Source: Symmachiella dynata (GTDB lineage: Bacteria; Planctomycetota; Planctomycetia; Planctomycetales; Planctomycetaceae). From it: a stretch of DNA of 64,000 nucleotides. The position numbers were made by a program, and so were the translations under genes. Positions 18,081-28,500 of the stretch are shown here, one piece after another; the stretch's first letter is position 1, and every line of letters starts with the position of its first letter. The DNA lies in the NCBI RefSeq assembly GCF_007747995.1, contig NZ_CP036276.1, forward strand, positions 6,252,001 through 6,316,000, in the 5' to 3' direction. The notes beneath the pieces are model-generated. The model was given only the letters and a program-made list of their open reading frames with translations. It did not search any database and was not told where the DNA came from.

Positions 18081-18800
18081 TCAGGCTGCTTTGCGTGCGG
18101 ATGGACGCGCAGGTCCGGCAACCGATTGCGGCGGGTGGAACGGTGATACCTCGTCGATTGCGGCGGAATGACTTCGCTCGATTGAGAGTCTGCCCGTGCG
18201 GGACAGCACCTCCGAAACGACGATCGTCAATAACAGCATCAACCGCCCGGACAGCATCATGGCTGAGTTTACGCGGTACGGCCAAAGCCCGACGCGGACG
18301 CCCCAACTCCAGACTTCGGATGTCATGAGCATGGGCAGGCACTGACACAACAGGCTCGCCACCAAGAGACTGACCACCAGCCGATTTTGTAGATAGGGTC
18401 GCAGATCGTCAAACTTTGCCAAGGCGTAACAAATCAGAATGGTTAGGACGAGGGCCGTTCCCAGCTTACCTGCTGACATATCCACTGAGCGGTACCAAAA
18501 GCAACCGGTCAAATAAATCAGCCAACGGTGAAATAAATCACCGCGCAACACCCAGCAGGTCGCCGCTGTCATAAACGATGTCGCAGCCAGTGCGGTAGTG
18601 AAGGGTAACAAGAGACTCGGCTGGCCTGCCGGCCAAAAGTAACCGTACAGACTGCCCATGGTGGAGGCGATGGCGATCGCCGGCACAACCAACACCCAGG
18701 GGGAGAAGTGCCGCATGACGGCTCGCAAGCGGAGCATGTGCGCGACGACCGAAAACAGGATTCGGCCAACAATGCTGGCTTGCACTTTCGATGCACTCAT
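18081..18800 (-). CDS. Uncharacterised multi-pass membrane protein
   Basis: I do not recognise a family for this 239-residue protein. About six hydrophobic segments are visible, among them FSPWVLVVPAIAIASTMGSL, LLPFTTALAATSFMTAATCW, LGTALVLTILICYALA, LVVSLLVASLLCQCLPML and LMLLLTIVVSEVLS. The C-terminus is a short hydrophilic tail. I start at the ATG at 18800, which has AAGGA 8 bases upstream; the frame is open far upstream but that part has no hydrophobic or domain character. Neighbours do not suggest a role. Confidence 0.6.
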   Translation of the reverse strand: MSASKVQASIVGRILFSVVAHMLRLRAVMRHFSPWVLVVPAIAIASTMGSLYGYFWPAGQPSLLLPFTTALAATSFMTAATCWVLRGDLFHRWLIYLTGCFWYRSVDMSAGKLGTALVLTILICYALAKFDDLRPYLQNRLVVSLLVASLLCQCLPMLMTSEVWSWGVRVGLWPYRVNSAMMLSGRLMLLLTIVVSEVLSRTGRLSIERSHSAAIDEVSPFHPPQSVAGPARPSARKAA

Positions 18801-19133
18801 CCGCATTTTCCTTGCTGAGAACGTTTCCCGCAAAATTGCGTCAGCCGACGAAGTGGGCAGGACCTTGGCCACGGCGACTCGCCCATTCGACTCGCACCGG
18901 ACACAGCAATCTCGGGGTCCACTGTCACGTGCTCGTAGGTGGGTCAATGATGATGCGGGGGAATCGTACCCGCGATTCCAAAACAGCGGAACCTCAATTG
19001 GCGGCCGCCATCTCAAATCCGCCTCCGCTCTAAGGAGCATAGTTGCGCCGCAACCAACATTTGTGCATAATGGGACCAATCCAAACCGCTGGGTGCCAAG
19101 CAATTTTCCCGTTTAAGAGCAACATTAGAAACG
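18801..19133. other. Divergent intergenic region
   Basis: This 333-base gap separates the minus-strand membrane-protein gene from the plus-strand ornithine cyclodeaminase gene. It should hold both promoters. I see no ORF, hairpin or repeat that I would call. Confidence 0.4.
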
Positions 19134-20087
19134 ATGGCCATCCCACTTTTCACTGACGACGATGTGCGGCACAAGCTCGATATGCCGACCGCTATCGAGG
19201 TGATGCAGCAAGCCTTTGGGCGACAAGCGGCCGGAACTCTTGCTGCTCCTGCCCGTTTGCAGGCGGACTTGGAGGTGGGCAAGTTGGTCTTCACCACCGG
19301 CGCCGCCACCGACATCCCAACATGCCTGGGGTTTCGCGTGTACGATGTGACGCAACTGCATTCGCCCGGTCGCGCTGAATTGACTGCTGTGTTCAATACC
19401 GACGATGGCGGCTTGAAAGGCATGGTCGTTGGCCCGTTGTTGGGAGCGTTGCGGACCGGTGCCATTGGGGGCGTGGCGATCAAGTGGCTATCGCGTCCCG
19501 ACGCGCGGGTCCTGGGCATCCTGGGGAGTGGGTACCAAGCACGAACGCAATTAGAGGCGGCGGTGTCGGTCCGCGAATTTTCGGAAATCCGCGTTTATAG
19601 CCGTTCCGCCGAACGCTGTGCTGCGTTTGCGGAGGAAGCGTCGAAAATGACGACCGCGAATGTGCAGCTCTGTCCCTCAGCCCGCGAGGTGGTTGAAGCA
19701 GCGGACGTTTTGATTTGCGCTACAGCTAGTAGCGTGCCGGTATTTGATTCCGCCTGGCTGCGCCGTGGCGTGCACATCAACACGATCGGACCCAAATTTC
19801 ACTCAGCCAGCGAGGTCGAAGCGAGCATTGCGGGAAAATCACAGCGGCTCGTCACCGATTCTCTTGCGCAGGCAGCCGCGTTTGGTGAAGATTTTATTCT
19901 GTATGGGAGCGACGACTTCGCCCGATTGACGTCCCTCAGCGATATCATTTCCGGAAACAAACCGGCGCCGCGGGCCGCCGAGGAGATTTCGCTATTTTAT
20001 TCACTGGGACTGGCGGGAACGGAAGTGCTGTTGGCTAACCGGTTGTTCGAGTTGGCTGCTGCTGCCGACGATTCGCCGCTGGAGTAA
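19134..20087 (+). CDS. Ornithine cyclodeaminase / mu-crystallin family protein
   Basis: This 317-residue NAD-dependent enzyme has the family's full length. GPLLGALRTGAIGGVAIKWL (about 101-120) is the substrate-binding and hinge region with the conserved Arg-Thr-Gly. VLGILGSGYQARTQLEA (about 125-141) is the nucleotide-binding loop, followed by FSEIRVYSRS. Relatives include ornithine cyclodeaminase, alanine dehydrogenase, and enzymes acting on imines or N-(carboxy)amino acids; the specificity here is open. It converges on the next gene with only 10 bases between stops. Confidence 0.88.
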   Translation: MAIPLFTDDDVRHKLDMPTAIEVMQQAFGRQAAGTLAAPARLQADLEVGKLVFTTGAATDIPTCLGFRVYDVTQLHSPGRAELTAVFNTDDGGLKGMVVGPLLGALRTGAIGGVAIKWLSRPDARVLGILGSGYQARTQLEAAVSVREFSEIRVYSRSAERCAAFAEEASKMTTANVQLCPSAREVVEAADVLICATASSVPVFDSAWLRRGVHINTIGPKFHSASEVEASIAGKSQRLVTDSLAQAAAFGEDFILYGSDDFARLTSLSDIISGNKPAPRAAEEISLFYSLGLAGTEVLLANRLFELAAAADDSPLE

Positions 20088-20097
20088 TATCAACAAG

Positions 20098-20421
20098 TCA
20101 CATCACACGATCCACCGCCCAGGCGTAACGGCGGCCCGTTTTGAATTCCTTGTAGTCGGCCTCGGTTGGTTCGTGGATCCGTTCCCGTTTATAAGCCGTG
20201 TTGACGGTATCGAGAATCTTGGTGATTTCGGGTTGCGAGTACCCCAGTCCACGAATCTCGAAGTAATCGCCGTTGATATCAAACAGGCAAAACCGGTCGT
20301 TCCAAACGCGGACCCTGCGCAGCATCCGCAGTTCACTCCGCGAACGTTTTAAAAACGCAAGGGCATCATCCAGCGTTCCGGATGCGAAATCGTAACTTGC
20401 CAACGGTGTGGTTTCGGCCAT
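20098..20421 (-). CDS. Hypothetical small protein
   Basis: This 107-residue soluble protein has no family I recognise. It is rich in charged residues with a central beta-hairpin-like stretch (RVRVWNDRFCLFDINGDYFEIRG, in part) and a C-terminal helix. The start is uncertain: ATG at 20421 has no good ribosome site, while ATG at 20454 has GGAGGA directly abutting it, too close for normal use. It follows the AsmA-like gene on the same strand by about 60 bases and may be co-transcribed. Confidence 0.55.
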   Translation of the reverse strand: MAETTPLASYDFASGTLDDALAFLKRSRSELRMLRRVRVWNDRFCLFDINGDYFEIRGLGYSQPEITKILDTVNTAYKRERIHEPTEADYKEFKTGRRYAWAVDRVM

Positions 20422-20481
20422 GGTTCTGCAACTGTGCTTCTCGGACGTTAACATTCCTCCAGGATGGCGAGGCGACCTCCA

Positions 20482-21858
20482 CTACTTATTTTTCTTGTTT
20501 TTGTTCTTATTTTTGTTTCGCTTTTTAGCATCCCGTGCCGAGCGGATGATATTGATGACATCTTTGGCGGTCGATTCGACATCGATTTTCTTCACGCCGT
20601 CATCCTTTTTCTCGGTCAATCCTCCCACCAATTCGATGACGGAATTCCCGATTGGTTTGGGCTCCTCCAGGGGTTGATTCTTACCGTTGAGCCGACCAGC
20701 CAGTTCATCCAAGAGGTCTTGTCCCTCGGCGAATCCGACGATCGGCGCGTCCAAGGTTCCATGCACGACCAAAGTCAAAGGGCGTTGGGTTAATTTCTCC
20801 AGAACCGGGACACCGACTGTCATTTGGCTGGGAAGTGCGACTTCGATTTTCAGGTCCAACTGCCGATCCACGCCGACCAATCCGCTGGTGCGTATCACCA
20901 GTTCCTCGGAGATGTCCGGCAAGACAAACGCCATCCCTTCGTGGTACACCCCCTCTTTGGCAACGTGAAAATGGACGCGAGAATTTTCTAACACGCGAAT
21001 CGTTTCCGGCGGCGGTTTGTTGAGCAGGCCGGCGACCAATTTCGTGATCTCGACTAAAATCGGATTTCGCAAATTCGACCGCACATGGTGTAGCGCCACG
21101 CTGCCGGTAATCCGCATACGATCATCCGCTTCATCCGTTTCAGTTTGTTCGACAGGAAGCAAAAACTCCTCGATTTCGACAGAGACTTCTCCTTCGACGG
21201 TTGCCGCATCGGCCAAAACCGGTGCAACCAGATGCAGGCCGCGGTCGCACAGTTCCGGCGTCAATGCCTGATGGTCCAACACCACGGCGGGGTCGATCAC
21301 AAGTTCGCGTCCCGATTCCGATCGGCGGAGTCTCAACATCAACGTCACATTATCGACATCGACAATCGATTCGTCGGCATCCACCGTGCTGACCACAATC
21401 CCTGCCTTGCTCACAGCAGCCACAAACGTTGATTCTGGTGGATCTCTGTCCTTAACCGCGTCGGCCAAATCGTCGAGCGGTAACTCTTGGCTACCCTGCC
21501 GCAATGTGAATTCCAAACGTGGCTGTTCAATTTCAATGCCGCCGATATCGGGCAATGCGAGCAGCAGTCCGAGCAATGAGCGTTCAACCAGCACACGGTC
21601 GATCGTGACCAACATTCGATCGTCGTCGCGAACGACTTGCATCTGGTTCAGAGAGGCGCTCGAGGTCCAACCAAACGAAGCGGAACCGACGGAGGCCTGC
21701 AACCGTGGATCATCGATCGCGCGATTGACCAACGTATTGCGAAGCGGAGTATTGGCGACAATCGTCGGCAGGCAGGCTATCACCAACACAACCACACCGA
21801 CAACAGCCAGTCCGATTCGCAACCAGCGTCTTTTCGGTTTTGGCGTCTCTTCGTTCAT
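20482..21858 (-). CDS. AsmA-like single-pass protein with Lys/Asn-rich tail
   Basis: This 458-residue protein has an N-terminal membrane helix (LRIGLAVVGVVVLVIACLPTI, residues 13-33 in part) behind a basic stretch, then a long beta-rich region. Segments such as LQASVGSASFGWTSSASLNQ and RVLVERSLLGLLLALPDIGG, IEIEQPRLEFTL resemble AsmA/DUF748 proteins, which span the periplasm and are linked to outer-membrane lipid transport. The last 15 residues are low-complexity (AKKRNKNKNKNKKNK), unlike the rest. Family assignment is by overall pattern only. Confidence 0.6.
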   Translation of the reverse strand: MNEETPKPKRRWLRIGLAVVGVVVLVIACLPTIVANTPLRNTLVNRAIDDPRLQASVGSASFGWTSSASLNQMQVVRDDDRMLVTIDRVLVERSLLGLLLALPDIGGIEIEQPRLEFTLRQGSQELPLDDLADAVKDRDPPESTFVAAVSKAGIVVSTVDADESIVDVDNVTLMLRLRRSESGRELVIDPAVVLDHQALTPELCDRGLHLVAPVLADAATVEGEVSVEIEEFLLPVEQTETDEADDRMRITGSVALHHVRSNLRNPILVEITKLVAGLLNKPPPETIRVLENSRVHFHVAKEGVYHEGMAFVLPDISEELVIRTSGLVGVDRQLDLKIEVALPSQMTVGVPVLEKLTQRPLTLVVHGTLDAPIVGFAEGQDLLDELAGRLNGKNQPLEEPKPIGNSVIELVGGLTEKKDDGVKKIDVESTAKDVINIIRSARDAKKRNKNKNKNKKNK

Positions 21859-22146
21859 TGTACCCCATCCTCACAGCGACTTACGTTATTAATCAGGCAA
21901 CGCACGATTGTAACAGATCGAGGAACCTGCTGGGAATCGTGCATGCGCCCGCCCAGTTACTTTGCCGTATAAGAAATGTTGTCGGAGAGAATTCCCAGCC
22001 CGTTAAGGTCGACGCAGTTTCCATAGCCGGACCGGTTTGCAGCGAGTAGCGGCTTTCCGGCATTTTCGTTTTGGAATTAGGTAGCGCCCCACTTTAGAAA
22101 AGAGACTGGCAATTCGGTCGGTCATCAAGGGGGGGGGGGCGGAGAG
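21859..22146. other. Intergenic region with an 11-G tract
   Basis: This is the gap between the AsmA-like gene (minus) and a small plus-strand ORF. The striking feature is an uninterrupted run of 11 G at 22129-22139, seven bases before the ATG of that ORF. Nothing else is called. Confidence 0.6.
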
Positions 22147-22443
22147 ATGCGCAAGTTCATTGGCGAATTCGTATTGGTCTGTCTGATTCTGCAAATGGTG
22201 ATCCTGGTTCAATTGGACACGCGAACCTCGGATACGAAATCAGGAGCTGGAGCTATCACCACTGCGCCCGCCCCCCGCTACGTCCAGCGCAGCATCGCCC
22301 CAGCGGCGGCCTCGTCGTGGGAGGGGAACGAAACATTGACAGATGCGAGCTTCAGTGAGGCGGAATTGCAATCGCACACACGCGTGGCTGGAGAACTCTC
22401 CCTGCAAAAGGTGTCGCTACCGGCGACGGTACCAGCCCCTTAA
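22147..22443 (+). CDS. Possible small membrane-anchored protein
   Basis: This possible 98-residue protein opens with a strong hydrophobic helix (FIGEFVLVCLILQMVILVQL) and continues as a low-complexity Ala/Ser/Thr-rich segment. GCGGAGAG just before the ATG is a plausible ribosome site and follows the 11-G tract. No family is recognised, and the open frame could be fortuitous in GC-rich DNA; the membrane helix and the ribosome site are the only arguments for it. Confidence 0.35.
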   Translation: MRKFIGEFVLVCLILQMVILVQLDTRTSDTKSGAGAITTAPAPRYVQRSIAPAAASSWEGNETLTDASFSEAELQSHTRVAGELSLQKVSLPATVPAP

Positions 22444-22599
22444 AACGATGCGCAGCGATCATCTGCCGTTGCAGCCCCCTACTGCTGCGGCTTCGAGGGA
22501 CGGGGAGATTCTGGCCTCGGCTCCCTGCTTTTGGTAATCTATCCGACTCGGCGTCGACTTCACGCCCAATCGCGATAACTTCCCAGATCATGGCTGCGC

Positions 22600-25545
22600 A
22601 TGCGTATGATGAAATCCAAACACAGGGTGTGGGCGGCATTATTATTATTGGCCCCCCTGACAGCAACAGCGGATGAACCGGCAGCGAAACCAACGGCCGA
22701 GGCGCCGTTTGGCTTGCCGCAACGTCAACAATGGACCACGTCCCGCATCACCGGTTCTCCCGAGCCGCCCCAACCGTACACCGTGGAGCGGGTCTTTCCG
22801 GAGTTGTCGTTTGAAAATCCAGTCGAATTGACGCCGGCGCCGGGTAGCGACCGTCTCTTCCTGCTGGAATTGCACGGCAAGATCTACTCGTTTCCCAACC
22901 GCGATGACGTCGAAAAACCGGACTTGGTGGTTGATTTGCACAAGACGCTCACCAAAGCAGGCAATTTCTACGGTTTGGAATTTCATCCTGATTTTGAGCA
23001 GAATCGTTACTGCTATGTCTGTTACGTCATTGGTTCAAACATTCCGGACGGCTCGCACGTTTCGCGGTTCACAGTGAGCGATACCGATCCGCCCACGATT
23101 GATCCGGCCAGTGAAAAGCCGATCATCACCTGGCCCTCGGGGGGACACAACGGAGGGTGTTTGAAGTTCGGTCACGATGGGTATCTGTATGTCTCCACGG
23201 GTGACGGTACGGGACCGAATCCGCCGGACATACTGAAAACCGGACAGGATATTAGTGACCTGTTGTCGTCGGTGTTGCGGATCGATGTCGATCAGGCGGC
23301 CGAGGGCAAGGGATATGCGATTCCGGCGGACAATCCATTTGTTGACATCGAAGATGCGCGGCCGGAAATTTGGGCGTATGGATTTCGCAATCCCTGGAAG
23401 ATGAATTTCGACACGCGTAGCGGGCGATTGTGGATGGGCGATGTGGGCTGGGAATTGTGGGAGATGGTTTACCACGTCCGTCGCGGCGGAAATTATGGCT
23501 GGAGCGCCGTGGAAGGTCCGCAACCGATTCACACAAGCGTCGACCGCGGTCCGTCGCCGATTTCTCCGCCGACCGTTGCGCATCCGCACTCCGAATCCGC
23601 TTCGATCACTGGCGGTCATGTGTATCACGGCACGCGATTGGGGGAACTCTCCGGCAAGTATCTGTACGGCGATTTCGAAACCGGAAAAATGTGGGCTGTG
23701 GGATACGATGGCGAACGGGTCACCTCGCAAGAGGAGATCGCCGATACGACACTCAAACTGGTCTGTTTCGGAACCGATCATGCAAGTGAATTTTACGTCG
23801 TGGGATATACCCCCGGTGAGATCTATCGCTTGATCCCCAACCCGGCCGCCCGTTCGCCAGTCGAATTTCCGCATAAACTTAGCGAAACAGGATTGTTGCA
23901 TTCGGTGGCCGACCATATTCCAGCGGAGGGGGTGATCCCGTATTCCATCAACGCCGAAGCATGGGCCGATGGCGCAACGGCACAGCGCTATGTCGCAATA
24001 CCGGGCGACGGCACGGTCACCACCAAAAGCAGTCCGTGGGTTTTTCCCAAAGATTCCGTTTTGGCGAAGACAATTTCACTCGACATGCAACCGGGCAGTG
24101 ACAATGGCCGCCGCCGCATTGAGACGCAGATTCTGCATTACGACGGCAGTGCCTGGCAGGGATACAGCTATCGTTGGAATCCGGAACAGACCGACGCAAC
24201 GTTAGTCGCCGCTGAGGGCGTGGATGTGCCATTGGACATTCAGGACCCGACCGCTCCTGGTGGACACCGGCAACAGACGTGGCATTTCTCCAGCCGGACG
24301 GAGTGCATGCGCTGCCACAATCCCTGGGCGGGAAACGCGTTGGCGTTCAATGCGCCTCAATTGAATCGACAACATCATTATGAAGCGGCGGCTGATAACC
24401 AACTTCGCTCGTTCGCGCATGTGGATTTGCTCGACCAGGATTTGTCGGAGCCGACTGACAAACCTGTCCTCGTTAATCCCCACGATCCGGCGGCCGATCA
24501 GAATTTGCGCGCGCGGTCGTATCTGCATACGAACTGTGCGCATTGCCACCGTATGCATGCGGGGAGTTCAGTCCTCTCCAAAATGCAATACGATTTGGAA
24601 TTGCCAAAGACGACCATGCTCAACGAGCGTCCCTCGCAAGGGACATTCAGCATACCGACCGCGCGGGTGATTGCTCCCGGTGATCCGTACCGGTCGGTCC
24701 TGTGGTACCGCATGTCCAAATTGGGACGAGGACGTATGCCGCACATCGGTTCCACGATGGTGGATGACGCTGGAGTGGAGCTGATCTACGATTGGATTTC
24801 ACAATTACCAGCAACGACCGATAGCGAATCCCCCGCTACAGCGACGGATAATCTCCTGGCTGCTGTCAATAACAGTGATGCGACGACTGACCAACAAGCC
24901 GTCGCCGTGACGCAACTGCTCTCAACAACGACAGGCGCACTTCGCGCGCTGCGTGCGGTGCAACAGTCGTCGCTGGATGAAACGGTGCGCCGCAACATCA
25001 TCGAACAGGCTCTTGCGCATTCCGACAGCCAAGTCCGCGATCTGTTTGAACGGTTTCTGCCGGAGGAACAGCGTGTGAAGCGGTTGGGGAGCATTATCAA
25101 ACCCGAACAAATCCTCGCCCTAAAGGGGGATGCGAATCGTGGGCGCATGTTGTTTGAAAAAAATGCGAGTGTGACCTGTCGTAACTGCCACCGCATCGAC
25201 AAAACCGGCGAAATGCTGGGGCCGGATCTACGCAAGGTCGCCCAGAAGAAGACCGCTGCGCAACTTTTAGAAGGGATGCTCAGTCCCTCGACCAAGATCG
25301 AACCTGAGTTTGCTACGTTCCTGATCGAAACAATAAAGGGCCGCGTGTTTACGGGAATTGTCGTCAGCAAAACGGACAGCGAAATTGTGCTAAAGGACGC
25401 CTCGCTCAAGGAAACGCGCGTGCCGGTCGAGCAGGTGGAATTGATGGAGCAACAGACGACTTCGCTCATGCCCGATCTTCTATTGCGGGACATGACCGCT
25501 CAAGAAGTCGCCGATTTACTGGCTTATTTTACGTCGCTCAAATAA
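22600..25545 (+). CDS. PQQ-dependent sugar dehydrogenase fused to c-type cytochrome modules
   Basis: This is a 981-residue exported fusion. A signal peptide (ends TATADEP) is followed by a glucose/sorbosone dehydrogenase-type beta-propeller (about 50-415: GLEFHPDF, GGHNGGCLKFGHDGYLYVS, WAYGFRNPWKMNFD, GDVGWELWEMV). A middle region has two CXXCH haem sites, CMRCH (about 569) and CAHCH (about 647). The C-terminal Pirellula/Verrucomicrobium-type haem domain has CRNCH (about 864) and ends EVADLLAYFTSLK. Electrons from sugar oxidation could pass through the three haems of one chain (inference). It ends 40 bases before addB. Confidence 0.88.
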   Translation: MRMMKSKHRVWAALLLLAPLTATADEPAAKPTAEAPFGLPQRQQWTTSRITGSPEPPQPYTVERVFPELSFENPVELTPAPGSDRLFLLELHGKIYSFPNRDDVEKPDLVVDLHKTLTKAGNFYGLEFHPDFEQNRYCYVCYVIGSNIPDGSHVSRFTVSDTDPPTIDPASEKPIITWPSGGHNGGCLKFGHDGYLYVSTGDGTGPNPPDILKTGQDISDLLSSVLRIDVDQAAEGKGYAIPADNPFVDIEDARPEIWAYGFRNPWKMNFDTRSGRLWMGDVGWELWEMVYHVRRGGNYGWSAVEGPQPIHTSVDRGPSPISPPTVAHPHSESASITGGHVYHGTRLGELSGKYLYGDFETGKMWAVGYDGERVTSQEEIADTTLKLVCFGTDHASEFYVVGYTPGEIYRLIPNPAARSPVEFPHKLSETGLLHSVADHIPAEGVIPYSINAEAWADGATAQRYVAIPGDGTVTTKSSPWVFPKDSVLAKTISLDMQPGSDNGRRRIETQILHYDGSAWQGYSYRWNPEQTDATLVAAEGVDVPLDIQDPTAPGGHRQQTWHFSSRTECMRCHNPWAGNALAFNAPQLNRQHHYEAAADNQLRSFAHVDLLDQDLSEPTDKPVLVNPHDPAADQNLRARSYLHTNCAHCHRMHAGSSVLSKMQYDLELPKTTMLNERPSQGTFSIPTARVIAPGDPYRSVLWYRMSKLGRGRMPHIGSTMVDDAGVELIYDWISQLPATTDSESPATATDNLLAAVNNSDATTDQQAVAVTQLLSTTTGALRALRAVQQSSLDETVRRNIIEQALAHSDSQVRDLFERFLPEEQRVKRLGSIIKPEQILALKGDANRGRMLFEKNASVTCRNCHRIDKTGEMLGPDLRKVAQKKTAAQLLEGMLSPSTKIEPEFATFLIETIKGRVFTGIVVSKTDSEIVLKDASLKETRVPVEQVELMEQQTTSLMPDLLLRDMTAQEVADLLAYFTSLK

Positions 25546-25585
25546 CCGAGGCGGACGACACCGCGCATTTCAGGGAACGATACGC

Positions 25586-28500
25586 ATGACCGCCGAGATT
25601 CAAGTATTAACCGGTCCAGCGAGCAGCGGCAAAACAGGCCGCATGCTGGGGCGATACCGCGCCCATTTGCACGATGCGGCCGACAAGCTAGAAATCGGTC
25701 GCGGCCTGTGGCTGACGCCGACTCATTACAGCGCGGCGTTCATCCGCGAAAATCTGTTGGCCGACGATCTGGCTGCCTGTTTCAATCCGCAGGTGTTCAC
25801 GTTTTCGGGGTTTGCGGACCGCGTGTTGCGCGACAGTCCCGCAGCGGTCACACCGATTTCTCGCATGCTGCAACGGGTGCTTGTCCGCGGCATTATCGAA
25901 AAGTTGAACGCCGACAATGCGCTGCGGCATTTCTCGCCGATTGCGGTGACGACCGGATTCATTGATCAGGTGTTGGCATTCATCAGCGAGTTGAAACAGG
26001 CGGAGATTTGGCCGGAACATTTTGAAGAGGTAATCGCCGGCGACAACCCGCATCCCCGCGATGCGGAACTGGCGATGATTTATCGTGTCTATCAACAGCA
26101 CCTGCTGGCGCATGAATTGTACGACGGGGAAGGTCGGTTTTGGTCGGCCCGCGATCAACTCACTCAAGGGCATTGGGGAACATTTGCTGATTTGGACTTT
26201 GTGGTCGTCGACGGGTTTAGCGACTTCACCAAAACCCAATACGAGATTCTCCAGCTATTGGCAGGCAAGGTGACGGAGATGTTTGTCACCCTGCCGCTGG
26301 AGTCGCCGTTACAGCGTGCGGACCTGTTCGCCAAGCCGCTCGGTGCGTTAAAACAACTCGAGCTACACACGAACGTGCAGCGTGACAAATGTGTCGAGAT
26401 CGACGAAAACTGTCCGGCTGCTTTTTCCCAAATCGCCGCGAAACTATTTCAAAATCCCCGTGACGTCGTGCCGTGCGGAACCGCTGCGGATGTTTCTGTG
26501 ATCGAAGCAACCGGGCAACAGGGTGAGGTTCGCGCGATGGCCTCGCAGATCAAAACGCTATTGGCGGCCGGGACAGCGCCGATGGATATTGTTGTTACTT
26601 TCCGGTCAATGACGGATTATGCCGATTTGCTGCACGAAACGTTTACGAACGCCGGTATTCCTTACATCTGCAAGTCATCCGAGTCGTTGGCCACCAGTCC
26701 CGTGATCAAGGCCTTGATGGCGCTGTTGCAAGTCGCCACCGAGGATTGGCCGTTTGAACGGCTCTTGCCGCTGTTGCAGAACAACTACTTTCATCCCGAT
26801 TGGCCCGAGTATGCGGAAGGGGAGGCAACGCGGGACGTGGCGGCGCAGTTGCGGCGGCTGCAATTGCGCGGGGGACGGCGCGAGATTCTCAAACGGATCT
26901 ACCGTGCCGCTCAACCGTCAGAAACCGACGAATTGCTTTCCGGCTCGAAATTGGAAAAACGCCGCGTCCAACAGCAATCGGCCGCAGCGGCGGGAGATTT
27001 TTTGACGCGATTGGCGACAACTTTAGAACCGCTGCAAAAACAGCATACCCGCAGCGGTTGGGCGGAGATCCTGGTCCGGATCGGACGGGAAATGCGTTTC
27101 GACCCACGGACGCTGCCGGCGCTCACCGATGAGGGGGAGCGTGACATGCGTGCGCGGGATACGGATGCCTGGCAGGCGTTTGAGAACATGCTGTATGCGG
27201 CGGCAGGATTTGATGAGCGTGTCCATGAGAATGGTCACTCGATTGATTTCCCACGGATGCTCACTGAACTGACGGATCTGATTCATCAGACGGAACTTTT
27301 AAACCGTGACTCGGCCGTGGGTAAGGTGCGCGTGCTGGATGCGACGCAAGTCCGCAACCTGGACATTCCGATTTTATTCGTGGGCGGATTGACCGAGACG
27401 GGATTTCCGCAGCGGCGCGGGGACGATTGTTTTTTCAGCGAAGCGGATCGCCGTGATTTCAACGAACGGGGCCTGCCGCTCCAGCATCGCACATCGCGGA
27501 CGCAGGACGAGATGCTGCTGTTTTACGGAGTCGTGACCCGCGCCCGCCAACGGTTGATCTTGAGTTATCCGGCGATGAATTCCACCGGACAACCGCTCCT
27601 GCCCAGCCCCTATCTGCTCACGCTGCAACATCTGTTCGACGAAGGGGCCGTCCCGATTCTGCGGCGGATGGAACTCGATCCGGTGCCCCCGATTTCGGAG
27701 ATGCTCACCGAGGCGGACCTCCGCGTCGTGGCTGTTGAGCAAGCGCTGAACAAGGACGCCGGTCCGCTGCGTTCACTGTCTGAGTTACCGGGACACGAAC
27801 CGCTGGTTCGTAATATTCTCGCAGCAGCAACGATGGCCGACCACCGCTTCCGCATTCACGGTTTCACGCCCTACGAAGGTCTGATTCCCAGCGCCAAGCA
27901 TCAGATTCTATTAGGCAAACGGTATTCGATAGCCCACGAATTCAGTGCGACGGAATTGGAAGCATACGCGAATTGTCCGTTTCAATATTTCGCGGGACAT
28001 ATTTTAAACGTGAACACGCTCGATGCCCCGGAGGTAAAAACAGATTACAAGCAACGGGGAAATGTGGTGCACGATGTGCTTAAGAAATTGCACCAGCAAT
28101 ATCTCGCCGTGAGTACGGAAAATGGCGACGCCCCCCCATCGGACGAAGAGTTGTCCGCACAATTCGATGAGCTACTGCAGACGTTGTTGCGGCAACACGC
28201 GGATGATCCGAAATTGATGCAGACTTTAACCGAAATCGAAACGCGACTGCTGTCGGAATGGGGTGAGGAATACGCCAGGCAATGGGCCGAGTATTCCAAG
28301 GATTCGGAGAAGAATTGGGACGAACCGCCGCAACCGGTGCGATACGAGGTCGGATTCGGCGCTGCACCGGGGGGTGATCCGGCGACGGATGCTGCGGAAA
28401 CGGCCGAATGTTTGGTGTTGGGCGTCGCACATCGGGCGGTGCGGATTCGTGGACGGATTGATCGAATCGACGTTGGAGAAATCGCGGGAACGCCGGCGTT

